A DNA stretch of 64,000 nucleotides from an uncultured Flavobacteriales bacterium (GCA_913020435.1 CAJVZZ010000006.1:1-64000); one strand, 5' to 3'; numbered from the stretch's first letter, positions 36,619 to 46,318 are shown. The notes: generated by a model from the letters alone, not told the origin. Translations and numbers: made by a program.

Positions 36619-39600
36619 ATGAGCACTAAATTTTTAATCCTTATCTGTTCGGTAAGTTTATTCTTAGCTTTTAACAATCAAGCCAAGGCGACCCACCTAT
36701 ACGGTGGCGATATTTCGTATGCTTATGTAAAGTCTACAATGGGCGGTACAATGCATGAATATGCAATTACGTTAACCTTATATCAAGACTGTAATTCTCC
36801 AAATTGGGGACGAGCCTTCCCACAAGCGACATCTGCAATAAGCGTGCATGAAGGTGCTTTAAATGCAACTACCCTTCCACTTTCTACACAAAAGGCTACC
36901 GCTAATTTGGCTTTAATAGATTCATTCAAACTTGAAAGTAACCTGCCAAATGGTTGTGTTGTTGGAGGCCCTTGCATTTATAAAACAACTTATTTTGGAA
37001 CGGTTACAGTTCCTACCACTTTTATCGGATATCACTTTATGTACGATCGATGTTGCCGAACGGCCTCCGTGGTAAATTTAAATATTGCACCAGGAACTGA
37101 TGGTTCATTAATTCACAGTTGGACTGCCTCTACTTCTACCAAGAATACTTCACCAAAATTTAGAGACTTTGATTTTCCGTTTATATGTATTAACAAGGCT
37201 AACAGTGTGCTAAATATCGCTCAAGATCCTGATGGTGACTTATTAAATTATGCATTTTATGCACCGTTTGATGGAAATGCTGCTCCTAATGATTACACTT
37301 TGGGTTACACAACTTTCACTCCTAATGTAGTTAATTACAATGCAGGATATACTGCTCAACAGCCACTTGGTACTTTAGGAACAATTTCGTTAAATGGTCT
37401 AACTGGATATACAACTATGAGCGCCTCTCAAGCGGGAGATTATGTTGTAGGTATAAAGGTTACTGAGATCGATAAAAATGGCAAAACCGTCGGTGTTGTG
37501 CATCGAGAATATCAATTTCCTTTTGTAAATTGTAACGATACAAATAAAACTCAACCGCAACTAGTCGGAAGTGCAAAATCAGATTTTGAAATTGATGCTG
37601 GCGATACTTTGTGTTTTGATATTGAATTTGAAGATAAAGGTGGTTCTCCTCTTGATTATCTATATAGAGTTGAAGGTTTAATATTTGACACCAATTTTAC
37701 AAAACCAGCGGCCAATTTATCAACTCCAATTTTCACTCCTGGAAAGTCTAAACAACAGTTTTGTTGGCCGACAACCTGTGAGCAAGGAAGACCAACTAAA
37801 TATTATTTTTCTGCTACAGTTGCTGATTCTGCTTGTGTTCCAAATCAAAATAGTGTTGTCTTTTCTGTTTTGGTGAACCCTGCTAAAACTCCTAAAACCA
37901 TTAGTGGCCCCTCCAGTTTATGCTCAGGTACATCCAATGTCGTTTATACCACAGATACAATACCTGGTTTAATTTATAATTGGACAGTTACTGGGGGAAG
38001 TATTATCTCTGGTGGAACGGGTCCAGCTATCACTGTAAACTGGGGCAATGGTCCTGGAGGAAACATCCAGGTTTCTGGAGTTAATGCGACAGGATGTATT
38101 GGTGATACCATAGATAAAGCTGTTTTTGTAGCAACATTTCCTATTAATGCTGGTAGAGATACGTTAATGTGTCTTGGTGATACCGTTATTCTTGGAGGAA
38201 ATACAACAAATCCAACTGCACCAAGTGGCTATTCTATTGTTTGGAGTTCAGGAAATTTCCTGAATAATGATACAATATCAAATCCAAAAGCATTTCCTAA
38301 TACAACTACTAATTTCCTTTTGTCGGTAACAGATACTACTGGAAAATGTACCGTTATTGACACTATTATAGTGCGTGTAGGAGTTAATTCAAAAGCCAGA
38401 ACAAGCAATGACACCACATTATGCGAAGGAAATCAAGTCACTTTAGCAGCGAGTGGTGGCACAAAATACACTTGGTCACCTGGTAGTTTACTAAATGATA
38501 GCACTATATCCAACCCAATTACCAATATCACCAGTGATCAGTTGTTTATTGTGAAAATTGAAGATCCCGGCAATGCATGTTCAACGCTAGATTCGGTATT
38601 GGTAACAATTGATGAACAAGCAGACCTAAATCCAGGTGCAGATTCTTCGATTTGTTTTGGATTAACTCACATTTTAGGGGGAATACCTTCCGGAGTTCCA
38701 AATGCAATATTTAATTGGACTCCTTCTGCTAATCTGAGCAGTGCAACTGACTCAAATCCAGTTTATACTCCAACAGGAATTGATACAACAACATTTTTTG
38801 TAACAATGACTACACCTGCAGGTTGTATATTCAACGATTCGATAAAAATAAGAGTAGACAGTATTCCACTTGTCGATTTACTGTTTGGTAGAGATACAAT
38901 CTGTCAGCAAGACACAACTTTCATTCAAGCCACTGGTGGAGATAAATACACATGGAATTTTGCAGGTATAACTGGTGCGGGACCGCACATAATTAAACCG
39001 AATACTGGATTTTTGTATAAAGTAATCGGAACAGATGCTAATTTTTGTTCTGCCACCGATAGTCAGTATATAGACGTGAAAACTATACCTCAGATATTAA
39101 TACCTTTTGATACGATTTTCTTGTGTAATCTAGATACATTAAAAATTCCTGTACCTTTAGGTGCTGGAAGCTACCAATGGTCTCCCAACTATAACATATT
39201 GCCAAATACAACTGTTGCGGAACCAAATGTTTTTCCTCGAGTCGATACTACATATATTGTAACTATTACGAATTTCTTTGGCTGTGATGCTGTTGATTCA
39301 ATCCATATTGAAGTTGGTGGAGAAGTTCCGACTGAGGCAGGCCCTTCAATAACACTTTGTGCTCCTGATACCGTTCAAATAGGAGGAAATCCTACTTCTC
39401 CTCTTTTCAATACCACCTATTCTTGGACTCCAGTTGCTGGATTAAATAATTCTACTTTGGCGAATCCAGCCACCTTTTCTGATACCACCAGAATGTATAT
39501 AGTAAATACCGTTAATGGAAAATGTGGAGGGATTGACAGTGTATTGGTTACAGTGAAACAAAGACCTACAGTAACTTTTGCGAGAAACCCCTATGAGGTT

Positions 39601-41037
39601 TGTATGGGTGATACTGTTCAAATTGATACGCTGAGCTCAACAGGAACTTTAGCAAGTGTTCTAATTAATCCACTTCCTGCAGTTCTCGTAGGTGGTTTTG
39701 GAATTAAATTAAACATTGCCCCATTAGTTAGCGCAACTTATGATGTAATTCTAGCTGACACTAATGGCTGTATAGACACTTCTAAATTATTTATAAACGT
39801 AGTGGCTCCGCCTAATGTTTATGCTGGAAAAGATACCATTGAATGTGCTGGTATACCTTTTCAATTAGTGGCAACTGGAGCAAGTACTTATTCTTGGTCT
39901 CCAGCAACATTGTTGGATAAACCAAATAGTCCTACTCCAGTAGGTAATGCAGACTCTCTTACAGAGTTTATAGTCATAGGAATAACTCAGGCTGGCTGTA
40001 CTGCTTCAGATACAGTTATTGTTGACGTAAAAGCACTACCAATAGTTGATGCTGGAAATCCACTTATTGTTTGTTCAGACACTGTTACAACTATTCGACT
40101 TGGAGGCTCTCCAACTGGAGATTCAACAACTCGATTTGTTTGGAGTCCAAACATTGATTTGGATAATCCTAGTGCTCTGAATCCAATTTGCACATTTACA
40201 TTACCTAGAACCTATCTATTATTAGGAGTTGATACAAATGGTTGCGTTAATTCTGATACCGCTGATATTAGAATATATTCCTTCAAAATCAACAATGTAA
40301 CTGCTGATTGTTCTAATGACACCATTCAATTAAACCTTTATGACACTTTTGGAACTCCGCCATTCATTTACGAATGGACTCCAGCATTAGGGCTTTCCGA
40401 TCCAACTATTCCCAATCCTAAAGTAATTGTAGATAGTAGTATTATTTATCAAGTTAAGGTTACGGATACTATTGGTTGCACAGATAGCGCTCTTGTAGAT
40501 GTTTTTGTTACGGGGTTGGTTAAATCTGCATTCGATCTTCAGATTCAAGCAGATTGTGATAACACTACGGTTACTGCGCTTAACAGGTCTGAAAATGCTA
40601 CTGAATTTAGCTGGACACTTAATGGCGAGCCAGTTAGTACTGTAGAATCCCCTGTATTTACATTTCCATATGAAAGTGGTTTTAGTATTAGCTTAACAGC
40701 AACTAGTGCTGAAGGTTGTGTTGACGTTAATTCTTCTGATACAGCTACAGTTAAGTTTGATGATTATTTTACTGGAAAAATCCCTAACGTTTTTACCCCT
40801 AATGGTGACGGAATAAATGATTTATTTGATTTTAGATTAGGCAACCGACTTGAACAATGTTCAGAAATCAGAATCTTTAATCGTTGGGGAGCACTTGTAT
40901 TTGAATCACGTGAAAATTCTCACATTTGGGATGGTCGAACTTTTACTGGTGCTGAATGTGCTGGAGGTGTTTACTTTTTCACCCTTTCAGTAAACGGAAC
41001 AAGCTACAAAGGAAACGTTACGTTGGTCCGAAACTAA
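36619..41037 (+). CDS. Giant Ig-like-repeat surface protein with gliding-type (T9SS type B) C-terminal domain
   Basis: A 1472-residue secreted protein. Signal peptide cut near ATHLYGGD (this N-terminal segment is common to the group). About 10 diverged Ig-like repeats of 75-100 residues run from about residue 430 to 1300, each with a D(T/S)-x-C-x-G opening, a central Y/TW(S/T)P motif, a (S/A)NP turn and a closing GC-x-x-x-D-S/T. The last ~85 residues are the gliding-motility-associated type B signal (IPNVFTPNGDGINDLF, IRIFNRWGALVFES, GVYFFTLSVNG). It abuts the GEVED/PKD gene with no gap, so the two are almost certainly co-expressed. Likely an adhesin; ligand unknown. Confidence 0.92.
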   Translation: MSTKFLILICSVSLFLAFNNQAKATHLYGGDISYAYVKSTMGGTMHEYAITLTLYQDCNSPNWGRAFPQATSAISVHEGALNATTLPLSTQKATANLALIDSFKLESNLPNGCVVGGPCIYKTTYFGTVTVPTTFIGYHFMYDRCCRTASVVNLNIAPGTDGSLIHSWTASTSTKNTSPKFRDFDFPFICINKANSVLNIAQDPDGDLLNYAFYAPFDGNAAPNDYTLGYTTFTPNVVNYNAGYTAQQPLGTLGTISLNGLTGYTTMSASQAGDYVVGIKVTEIDKNGKTVGVVHREYQFPFVNCNDTNKTQPQLVGSAKSDFEIDAGDTLCFDIEFEDKGGSPLDYLYRVEGLIFDTNFTKPAANLSTPIFTPGKSKQQFCWPTTCEQGRPTKYYFSATVADSACVPNQNSVVFSVLVNPAKTPKTISGPSSLCSGTSNVVYTTDTIPGLIYNWTVTGGSIISGGTGPAITVNWGNGPGGNIQVSGVNATGCIGDTIDKAVFVATFPINAGRDTLMCLGDTVILGGNTTNPTAPSGYSIVWSSGNFLNNDTISNPKAFPNTTTNFLLSVTDTTGKCTVIDTIIVRVGVNSKARTSNDTTLCEGNQVTLAASGGTKYTWSPGSLLNDSTISNPITNITSDQLFIVKIEDPGNACSTLDSVLVTIDEQADLNPGADSSICFGLTHILGGIPSGVPNAIFNWTPSANLSSATDSNPVYTPTGIDTTTFFVTMTTPAGCIFNDSIKIRVDSIPLVDLLFGRDTICQQDTTFIQATGGDKYTWNFAGITGAGPHIIKPNTGFLYKVIGTDANFCSATDSQYIDVKTIPQILIPFDTIFLCNLDTLKIPVPLGAGSYQWSPNYNILPNTTVAEPNVFPRVDTTYIVTITNFFGCDAVDSIHIEVGGEVPTEAGPSITLCAPDTVQIGGNPTSPLFNTTYSWTPVAGLNNSTLANPATFSDTTRMYIVNTVNGKCGGIDSVLVTVKQRPTVTFARNPYEVCMGDTVQIDTLSSTGTLASVLINPLPAVLVGGFGIKLNIAPLVSATYDVILADTNGCIDTSKLFINVVAPPNVYAGKDTIECAGIPFQLVATGASTYSWSPATLLDKPNSPTPVGNADSLTEFIVIGITQAGCTASDTVIVDVKALPIVDAGNPLIVCSDTVTTIRLGGSPTGDSTTRFVWSPNIDLDNPSALNPICTFTLPRTYLLLGVDTNGCVNSDTADIRIYSFKINNVTADCSNDTIQLNLYDTFGTPPFIYEWTPALGLSDPTIPNPKVIVDSSIIYQVKVTDTIGCTDSALVDVFVTGLVKSAFDLQIQADCDNTTVTALNRSENATEFSWTLNGEPVSTVESPVFTFPYESGFSISLTATSAEGCVDVNSSDTATVKFDDYFTGKIPNVFTPNGDGINDLFDFRLGNRLEQCSEIRIFNRWGALVFESRENSHIWDGRTFTGAECAGGVYFFTLSVNGTSYKGNVTLVRN

Positions 41038-41441
41038 GATATCCTGTCTTATTAATTGATTTTCAGTTAGTTATTATTACTTTTAAACTTGAAACAAAGG
41101 TTATTCAACTAAGTTGTTTCTAATCTAGAAGAAATTATGGACGATATTGAAAACGTTCGACACTCAAGAAATAATGAAGCTATTTTTGAGCACATAGTAA
41201 GAGCTGGAAAATGAACCTATTTTTTTGATGTAAAAGCAACCAGAAGCAACAATTACTACCTAACTATTACAGAAAGTAAAAAGTGATTTAAAGAAGAGGG
41301 AACTTTTGATTTTCAAAAGCATAAAGTCTTCCTGTATAACGAGGACTTCGGCAAGTTTGAAGGTACACTTAAAACCTTTATAACTGTTATTTAAGAATTA
41401 CAATCTGGTAATTTACTCTAATATGTTAGATAGACTTTTAA
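41038..41441. other. Intergenic region holding the DUF3276 remnant
   Basis: 404 bases between the giant surface-protein gene and the SulP gene. It holds the decayed PUR-family gene (41137-41394). TACTTTTA at about 41079-41086 looks like a degenerate -7 box upstream of it. No clear terminator was seen. Confidence 0.5.
41137..41394 (+). pseudogene. Decayed PUR-family (DUF3276) nucleic-acid-binding protein gene
   Basis: The frame from ATG 41137 reads an almost complete PUR-alpha-like DUF3276 protein of 85 codons: MDDIENVRHSRNNEAIFEH, IVRAGK, stop, TYFFDVKATRSNNYYLTITE, SKK, stop, then FKEEGTFDFQKHKVFLYNED and FGKFEGTLKTFITVI before the normal TAA. The two interruptions are both TGA (41212-41214 and 41284-41286); at the first the family has a basic residue (Arg), consistent with CGA-to-TGA change. 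The rest of the frame is intact with no indels, so decay is recent. Another functional copy is expected elsewhere in the genome. Confidence 0.85.
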
Positions 41442-43055
41442 TTAAACTTCACTATCCATAACATCTGTCATGACGTAATATCTAGGATCATCAATCGAAC
41501 TTTCAATTACCTCATGTAAACTAGGGTTTGCCTTTAAAAGAAGTACTTTACACTCAGGACTTAAATGCGTTAAACGCAATTCCTTGCCTAGACTCAAGTA
41601 TTTCTTAGCCAAAATATCTACTGCTTCAATTCCTGAATGATCAGTGACTTTACTTTCAATAAAATCGATCTCTACTCTATCAGGATCTGTTTTAGCATCA
41701 AACTTTGAATTGAAGTTTTGCACTGAACCGAAAAACAATGGACCCCAAATCTCATAAACCTTTGTTCCGTCCTCTTTAATTCTTTTTCGTGCTCTAATCA
41801 TAGTTGCATTATTCCAAGCAAAAACCAACGCTGACATTATTACACCAGCTATTACTGCAATAGCCAAATCTTGCCACACCGTAATTGCCGAAACAGCAAT
41901 TAAAATAAATGCATCGGCCTTTGGTATCTTATGCAAGATTCTGAAACTACTCCAAGCAAAAGTGCCAATAACCACCATAAACATAACTCCAACTAAAGCA
42001 GCTAAGGGAATTTGCTCTATCAGTCCAGCTCCAAATAATACAAAACCTAATAAAGCTAAAGCTGCAACTATTCCAGAAAGACGACCACGACCGCCAGAAT
42101 TTACATTGATTATTGATTGTCCTATCATAGCACAACCACCCATTCCACCAAATAATCCGTTGAGAATGTTAGCTCCGCCTTGTGCAATACACTCTCGGTT
42201 TCCACTGCCTCTTGACTCGGTAATATCGTCTACAAGGTTCAGTGTCATTAATGACTCAATAAGACCTACAGCAGCAAGCAAAAATGCAGTTGATATTACT
42301 AGTCCCCAATGTCCTTCAACAGTATCTAATAGACTGAAAATTTGTATTTGAAATGTTGGCAGCCCACCTTCTAAACCTGAACCACCACCATCTTTAATAA
42401 AACTACCCACCGTTCCCACTTCCAATCCACCAAAAATGGTAATACTGGCAACTACAATAATTGCAGTTAGTGCAGCTGGTATTTTATCAGTAAGTTTTGG
42501 TAGAAAATGCATTATTGCCATTGTAAGTGCAACAAGTCCTAGCATTATAAACATAGAACTTCCTTGTAACCATTGAGTATTCCCATTACTAGTTTCTGTA
42601 AAAAGCCCTAATTGAGATAAGAAAATTACAATTGCCAAACCATTTACAAAACCCATCATCACTGGATGTGGGATCAATCGGACAAATTTACCAAGCTTAA
42701 AAACACCTGCAGATATTTGAATCAAACCCACAATAGGCAGAGCGATAAAGAGCCATTGTAATCCAAGATTTTCGATAGGTTGATCTAATGCCAAACCGAC
42801 TTGATTTCCCTGTTGAATCATATGCACCATAACTACAGCCATTGCTCCAGTAGCACCAGAAATCATTCCTGGACGTCCTCCAAATAATGCAGTAACAATT
42901 CCCATCATAAATGCACCATATAATCCCACTAAAGGATCTATTCCGGCAACAAAAGAAAATGCAACTGCTTCAGGCACTAAAGCAAGGGCAACTGTAAGAC
43001 CAGATAAAATATCGTTTTTCGGATTAAGGGTAAAGTTGTGTATGATTCTTTTCAT
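41442..43055 (-). CDS. SulP-family anion transporter with STAS domain
   Basis: A 537-residue inner-membrane transporter of the SLC26/SulP family (sulfate, bicarbonate or other anion). About 12-14 spans; the N-terminal GLTVALALVPEAVAFSFVAG is the family signature. The C-terminal ~110 residues form a STAS domain (VEIDFIESKVTDHSGIEAV, then LSLGKELRLTHLSPECKVLL). The substrate cannot be read from the sequence; a beta-carbonic anhydrase lies 19 kb away in the window but is not linked. Its promoter box is on the minus strand just upstream. Confidence 0.94.
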   Translation of the reverse strand: MKRIIHNFTLNPKNDILSGLTVALALVPEAVAFSFVAGIDPLVGLYGAFMMGIVTALFGGRPGMISGATGAMAVVMVHMIQQGNQVGLALDQPIENLGLQWLFIALPIVGLIQISAGVFKLGKFVRLIPHPVMMGFVNGLAIVIFLSQLGLFTETSNGNTQWLQGSSMFIMLGLVALTMAIMHFLPKLTDKIPAALTAIIVVASITIFGGLEVGTVGSFIKDGGGSGLEGGLPTFQIQIFSLLDTVEGHWGLVISTAFLLAAVGLIESLMTLNLVDDITESRGSGNRECIAQGGANILNGLFGGMGGCAMIGQSIINVNSGGRGRLSGIVAALALLGFVLFGAGLIEQIPLAALVGVMFMVVIGTFAWSSFRILHKIPKADAFILIAVSAITVWQDLAIAVIAGVIMSALVFAWNNATMIRARKRIKEDGTKVYEIWGPLFFGSVQNFNSKFDAKTDPDRVEIDFIESKVTDHSGIEAVDILAKKYLSLGKELRLTHLSPECKVLLLKANPSLHEVIESSIDDPRYYVMTDVMDSEV

Positions 43056-43080
43056 GCTATTGAGTCTTCAAAAATGGCGG

Positions 43081-43088
43081 CAAAAGTA
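43081..43088 (-). promoter_or_regulatory. -7 box for the SulP gene
   Basis: The minus strand reads TACTTTTG (plus-strand CAAAAGTA), 25 bases before the SulP ATG at 43055. It overlaps the 5' region of the divergent LysE frame, which argues that LysE starts further downstream. Confidence 0.55.
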
Positions 43089-43136
43089 ACCTTAAAAATC
43101 ATCCTACATTATATATTAAATAACCTTCTTTGTTTT

Positions 43137-43742
43137 GTGGTATTTCTTGAAGGCTATTTAATTGGATTGGCAATGATTGTTTTCATTGGTCCCGTATTTT
43201 TCACCCTACTTCAGAGTGCTTTACGGTTTGGTAAATTATCAGGAACTATGGTCGCCTTTGGAATTATTGCAAGCGATGTCGTGTGTATTCTGATCTACTT
43301 TTTTGGACTAAATAGCGTTGAATTACCGTCCTCTTTCAATTACACTATAGCTGCAATTGGTGCACTATTTCTAATCGCGATGGGTATGAAATATCTACTC
43401 CAAAAACCACCAAATAGTGAAGTCGTATTTGCTTCAAAGCTCAATTTAGTTTCTTCGTTTACTAAAGGTTTCCTTGTCAACTTCGTTAACCCATTCGTAT
43501 TTGTGGTTTGGGCAGGAATAGTTGTGTTTGCAAAAGAATCTTATCCAACTCCAACTGAAGTTCAACTGCACTTAATCGGAGTATTAGCTGGAATCATTAC
43601 CACTGATCTACTGAAGGTGCTCTTGGCAGATAAGATCAAACCCTTTTTAAAGCCAAAAATTCTTGAAAAAACCACAAAGTTTTTTGGAATTGTAATGATA
43701 GGATTTGCCTTGAGACTTATTCTATATTTTCTAGCAAAATAA
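43137..43742 (+). CDS. LysE-family exporter
   Basis: An inner-membrane amino-acid or metabolite exporter. The frame is open from 43038, but LysE proteins start just before FLEGYLIGLAMIVFIGPVFF; the GTG at 43137 gives that N-terminus and a 201-residue protein with six spans. An ATG at 43074 (giving 222 residues) is the alternative. The GPVFFTLLQSALRFGKLSG segment and the VNPFVFVVWAG helix fit the family. Divergent from SulP. Confidence 0.85.
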   Translation: MVFLEGYLIGLAMIVFIGPVFFTLLQSALRFGKLSGTMVAFGIIASDVVCILIYFFGLNSVELPSSFNYTIAAIGALFLIAMGMKYLLQKPPNSEVVFASKLNLVSSFTKGFLVNFVNPFVFVVWAGIVVFAKESYPTPTEVQLHLIGVLAGIITTDLLKVLLADKIKPFLKPKILEKTTKFFGIVMIGFALRLILYFLAK

Positions 43743-44080
43743 ATCATAAAAATATAAATATCAAATAGTTAACAATTATATTAGCCACTTTTACTCCTAT
43801 GATTGTTGGGTTTACAGTATCACCCTAAAGTTGTTGGGACCGATTGGATGAAAGCCTCTGGCAGGGATCTTTTTGCACTTCCGATTTTAGCAACAAGTAC
43901 ACTATTTGAAAAGAAGAAGCTTTAAATATATTTTGGTAAATGCTGGTTATTGAATAATTACTATTGGTCTACCTGGGTAGTGTAATAAGCCCATGTGCGT
44001 AAATATTAATCTGATACTCTGAAACCTGGGAGAAAACTCAGATGGGTAAATTGTGAATCATTAGTGACAATGACAATGAG
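43743..44080. other. Intergenic region with a 40-codon open frame of unknown origin
   Basis: 338 bases between convergent LysE and DUF457 genes. From a TTG at 43803 to TAA at 43923 there are 40 open codons (beginning LLGLQYHPKVVGTDW, ending LFEKKKL) that look like the C-terminus of a protein, with no ATG or upstream continuation in frame. The remaining sequence is frame-broken; a perfect CTACC/GGTAG palindrome lies at 43969-43980. I suspect another gene remnant but cannot name it. Confidence 0.4.
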
Positions 44081-45088
44081 CTAATTCCCTTTAAGTCGAG
44101 ACCAGAGAATGGCAAACATTTCTTTAGCATTATCTATTTCCGGTTGTCTTTGAGTTACGGTAAGAACTCCGTCAACGTATATAAGATCGTATCGAAAAAC
44201 AAACTCCTCGGTTTCTTCTCCAAATGAGAACATGCCAAAGCGTAAATCATTGAAAGCGTATCCTTCCTCTGTCATTTGAATAATATACCAACCTTTGCAC
44301 AGCTTGATAAGTCGCTGAACTATTTCCTCTTTCATTATTTCTTTAAAATCATCTCGATTTTTATCTAATTGATTAAAAGAAATTTCATCTTGAGTATCAA
44401 AAATGGAATAGTATCCAATAAAATAGCTGCTATCGGCATCGACATTTGCGGTCCACAGAATACTATTCAAAGGTGTCGGCCGATTAGAAATCTCATTGTA
44501 TTCAATATCCTGTGCTTTTAAACTATCCTCAAATTTAAAGTAGGTATACCCCTTTAAACCTAGGGTAAGAGCCATATAACTCGTACTCAAAATTATTCCT
44601 AGTCTATTGATAGAACTTCTTCTAGGATTTGTTCTGTGATAGAACATTGCAGCTGCAGTGCAAACCAAAAATGGAAGGGTATATAGAGGATCAGCAACAA
44701 AAATATTTTGGTAGGAAACTTTTAAATCCAAAGGCCAAAACAACTGCGTTCCCCATGTGGTATGTGCATCCAATAAAGGATGTGTAATTAAACTCCAAAA
44801 GAATAACCAAGACCATTGTTTCCAAGTTGCTTCTTTAGATTTTCTATAAATTTTGCTAACCAGCCAACCAAATATTGGTGCCGCCAGAACACTAAATAAT
44901 ATGGAGTGGGAAAAACTCCTGTGCATTTCATTAGCAGTTACAATATCGGTAAACTGCTTAGCCAAGACATCCAGATCGGGAATCGTTCCAGCAATTGCTC
45001 CCCAAAGCATGGCTTTATTCCCTATTTTTTTACCCAGCGTTACCTCAGCAACAGCGGCTCCGAGTACAATTTGTGTTAACGAATCCAT
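44081..45088 (-). CDS. DUF457/YdjM-family membrane-bound metal-dependent hydrolase-like protein
   Basis: A 335-residue inner-membrane protein. MDSLTQIVLGAAVAEVTLG, GAIAGTIPDLDVL and the HRSFSHSILFSV segment (His and Asp residues of the putative metal site) are the YdjM/DUF457 hallmark, and THPLLDAHTTWG further on completes the pattern. The C-terminal 150 residues are an extra soluble domain I do not recognise. Activity is unproven in the family. Its start shares one base with the stop of the next upstream gene (TAATG), so the two are coupled. Confidence 0.85.
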   Translation of the reverse strand: MDSLTQIVLGAAVAEVTLGKKIGNKAMLWGAIAGTIPDLDVLAKQFTDIVTANEMHRSFSHSILFSVLAAPIFGWLVSKIYRKSKEATWKQWSWLFFWSLITHPLLDAHTTWGTQLFWPLDLKVSYQNIFVADPLYTLPFLVCTAAAMFYHRTNPRRSSINRLGIILSTSYMALTLGLKGYTYFKFEDSLKAQDIEYNEISNRPTPLNSILWTANVDADSSYFIGYYSIFDTQDEISFNQLDKNRDDFKEIMKEEIVQRLIKLCKGWYIIQMTEEGYAFNDLRFGMFSFGEETEEFVFRYDLIYVDGVLTVTQRQPEIDNAKEMFAILWSRLKGN

Positions 45089-46296
45089 TAGCCAAAGGTA
45101 AAGTTTGCTTTGAAAGGATTTCTCAATTCAAACTCGCTTGGATTTATCGAGGAAATGATAGGTTTCAACAACTGATTCGATAATTTATTCCTGTGTCGAA
45201 TGTATAATTTCATGTCCATTGGTACAGCACCCAATGTACTTTTAAGCTCCTCTGCAGTTCGACCAAAATGAATCTTACTTAATCCCTCCTCTATGGCAAA
45301 AGCAACCATATTGTACAATATTCTCTGGTACAATGCATTTGACCTATTTACTTCGTAATCTAATCCGACGTAATTAGCTTCAACGCTCCCATTGCTTAAA
45401 ATAGTGGCACAACAAAAACCTACTAGTCTTTCGTTTAAATAGTATCCAGTGAACTTCAATTTATCGCCAATAGCTCTCTTTAACTCTATAAATGTATTCG
45501 CCTTTAATTCACCCAAACTAAATTCAGATTGATCGACTACATTATCGAATAACTCTTGAATTCTTGCACTGTCATCTTCTATTTCGTTTGCGGAAAGCTG
45601 CCGGTGTGTAAGTTCAACAGACTTCTTAAATGCACTCTTTGCCTTGGTTCTGAATTTGGTGGTCATACTAGCAAGGTAATCATCGAAAGATTTCCACTCT
45701 TTATGAATGGGCAAAACCATATTCACATCAATCATAAAGTCCTTGAAATCGTGTTTGCGCAATGCATCACTTTGAGGAAAAGATTCCGGCCAAAACTCCT
45801 TAAGTAAATAATAAGAAATTTGATTGTCATTGATGTTTTCTGACTCTCTAATTCGCTTTAAACCATCATTGAGCATTTGCATGGTATCTTCACTAGATAT
45901 ACTTTTTTCAAAGGCATAGCCATTTTCTCCACAAGAGAAAAGATTTCCACACACCAATATCTTTGCATCAATCGTCTTCAATAATTTTTTACGAATATTC
46001 TCGGAAACAGAACAAAAAATAGCATCGTGATTTTCAACATTATCCCTTACAGACACAATTTGAACAATTGCGATTCCTAGAGGTTTGTTTTCTTCATCGT
46101 AAAATTGCAAATAACGAAAGCTTAACTCATCTAAAAGCGTACTTTCAATAGCCTTTAAGTATGGAATAGAGAGATAAATATTATCAATACTATTGGTTTG
46201 ATTCCAATGTTCTTCATGTATCAATTCAATAGAGTCACACAGACTAATCTTAAATTTACTTTTCTCCTTAACACACTTGGGTTTCCACACCATCAT
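45088..46296 (-). CDS. FemAB/GNAT-like acyltransferase (peptidogalycan-type)
   Basis: A 402-residue protein with features of the peptidogalycan biosynthesis/BioF2-like GNAT group: IPYLKAIESTLLDELSFRY near the N-terminus and, in the C-terminal half, KFTGYYLNERLVGFCCATIL, NYVGLDYEVNRSNALYQRI and IHFGRTAEELKSTLGA. The last block resembles the FemAB pattern that positions the acceptor. No signal peptide. The donor and acceptor are unknown. Coupled by TAATG to the DUF457 gene downstream. Confidence 0.75.
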   Translation of the reverse strand: MMVWKPKCVKEKSKFKISLCDSIELIHEEHWNQTNSIDNIYLSIPYLKAIESTLLDELSFRYLQFYDEENKPLGIAIVQIVSVRDNVENHDAIFCSVSENIRKKLLKTIDAKILVCGNLFSCGENGYAFEKSISSEDTMQMLNDGLKRIRESENINDNQISYYLLKEFWPESFPQSDALRKHDFKDFMIDVNMVLPIHKEWKSFDDYLASMTTKFRTKAKSAFKKSVELTHRQLSANEIEDDSARIQELFDNVVDQSEFSLGELKANTFIELKRAIGDKLKFTGYYLNERLVGFCCATILSNGSVEANYVGLDYEVNRSNALYQRILYNMVAFAIEEGLSKIHFGRTAEELKSTLGAVPMDMKLYIRHRNKLSNQLLKPIISSINPSEFELRNPFKANFTFG

Positions 46297-46310
46297 TTTA
46301 AATTAGCCGG

Positions 46311-46318
46311 CAAAACTA
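46311..46318 (-). promoter_or_regulatory. -7 box for the acyltransferase-DUF457 operon
   Basis: The minus strand reads TAGTTTTG (plus-strand CAAAACTA), ending 15 bases before the ATG at 46296. Confidence 0.5.

Noticed and set aside
36619-41037. Tandem DNA repeats in the giant surface-protein gene
   Set aside because: The Ig-like repeats are clear only at protein level; the DNA units are diverged and not a tandem repeat or CRISPR-like array.
41137-41394. Possible TGA readthrough (selenocysteine or reassigned code) in the DUF3276 frame
   Set aside because: Genes in the window end properly with TGA, the expected residue is basic rather than Cys-like, and no SECIS-type hairpin was seen. Simple decay is the better reading.
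41962-42351. Antisense open frame inside the SulP gene
   Set aside because: Proline- and threonine-rich translation that mirrors the codon pattern of the real membrane protein on the other strand; a shadow frame.
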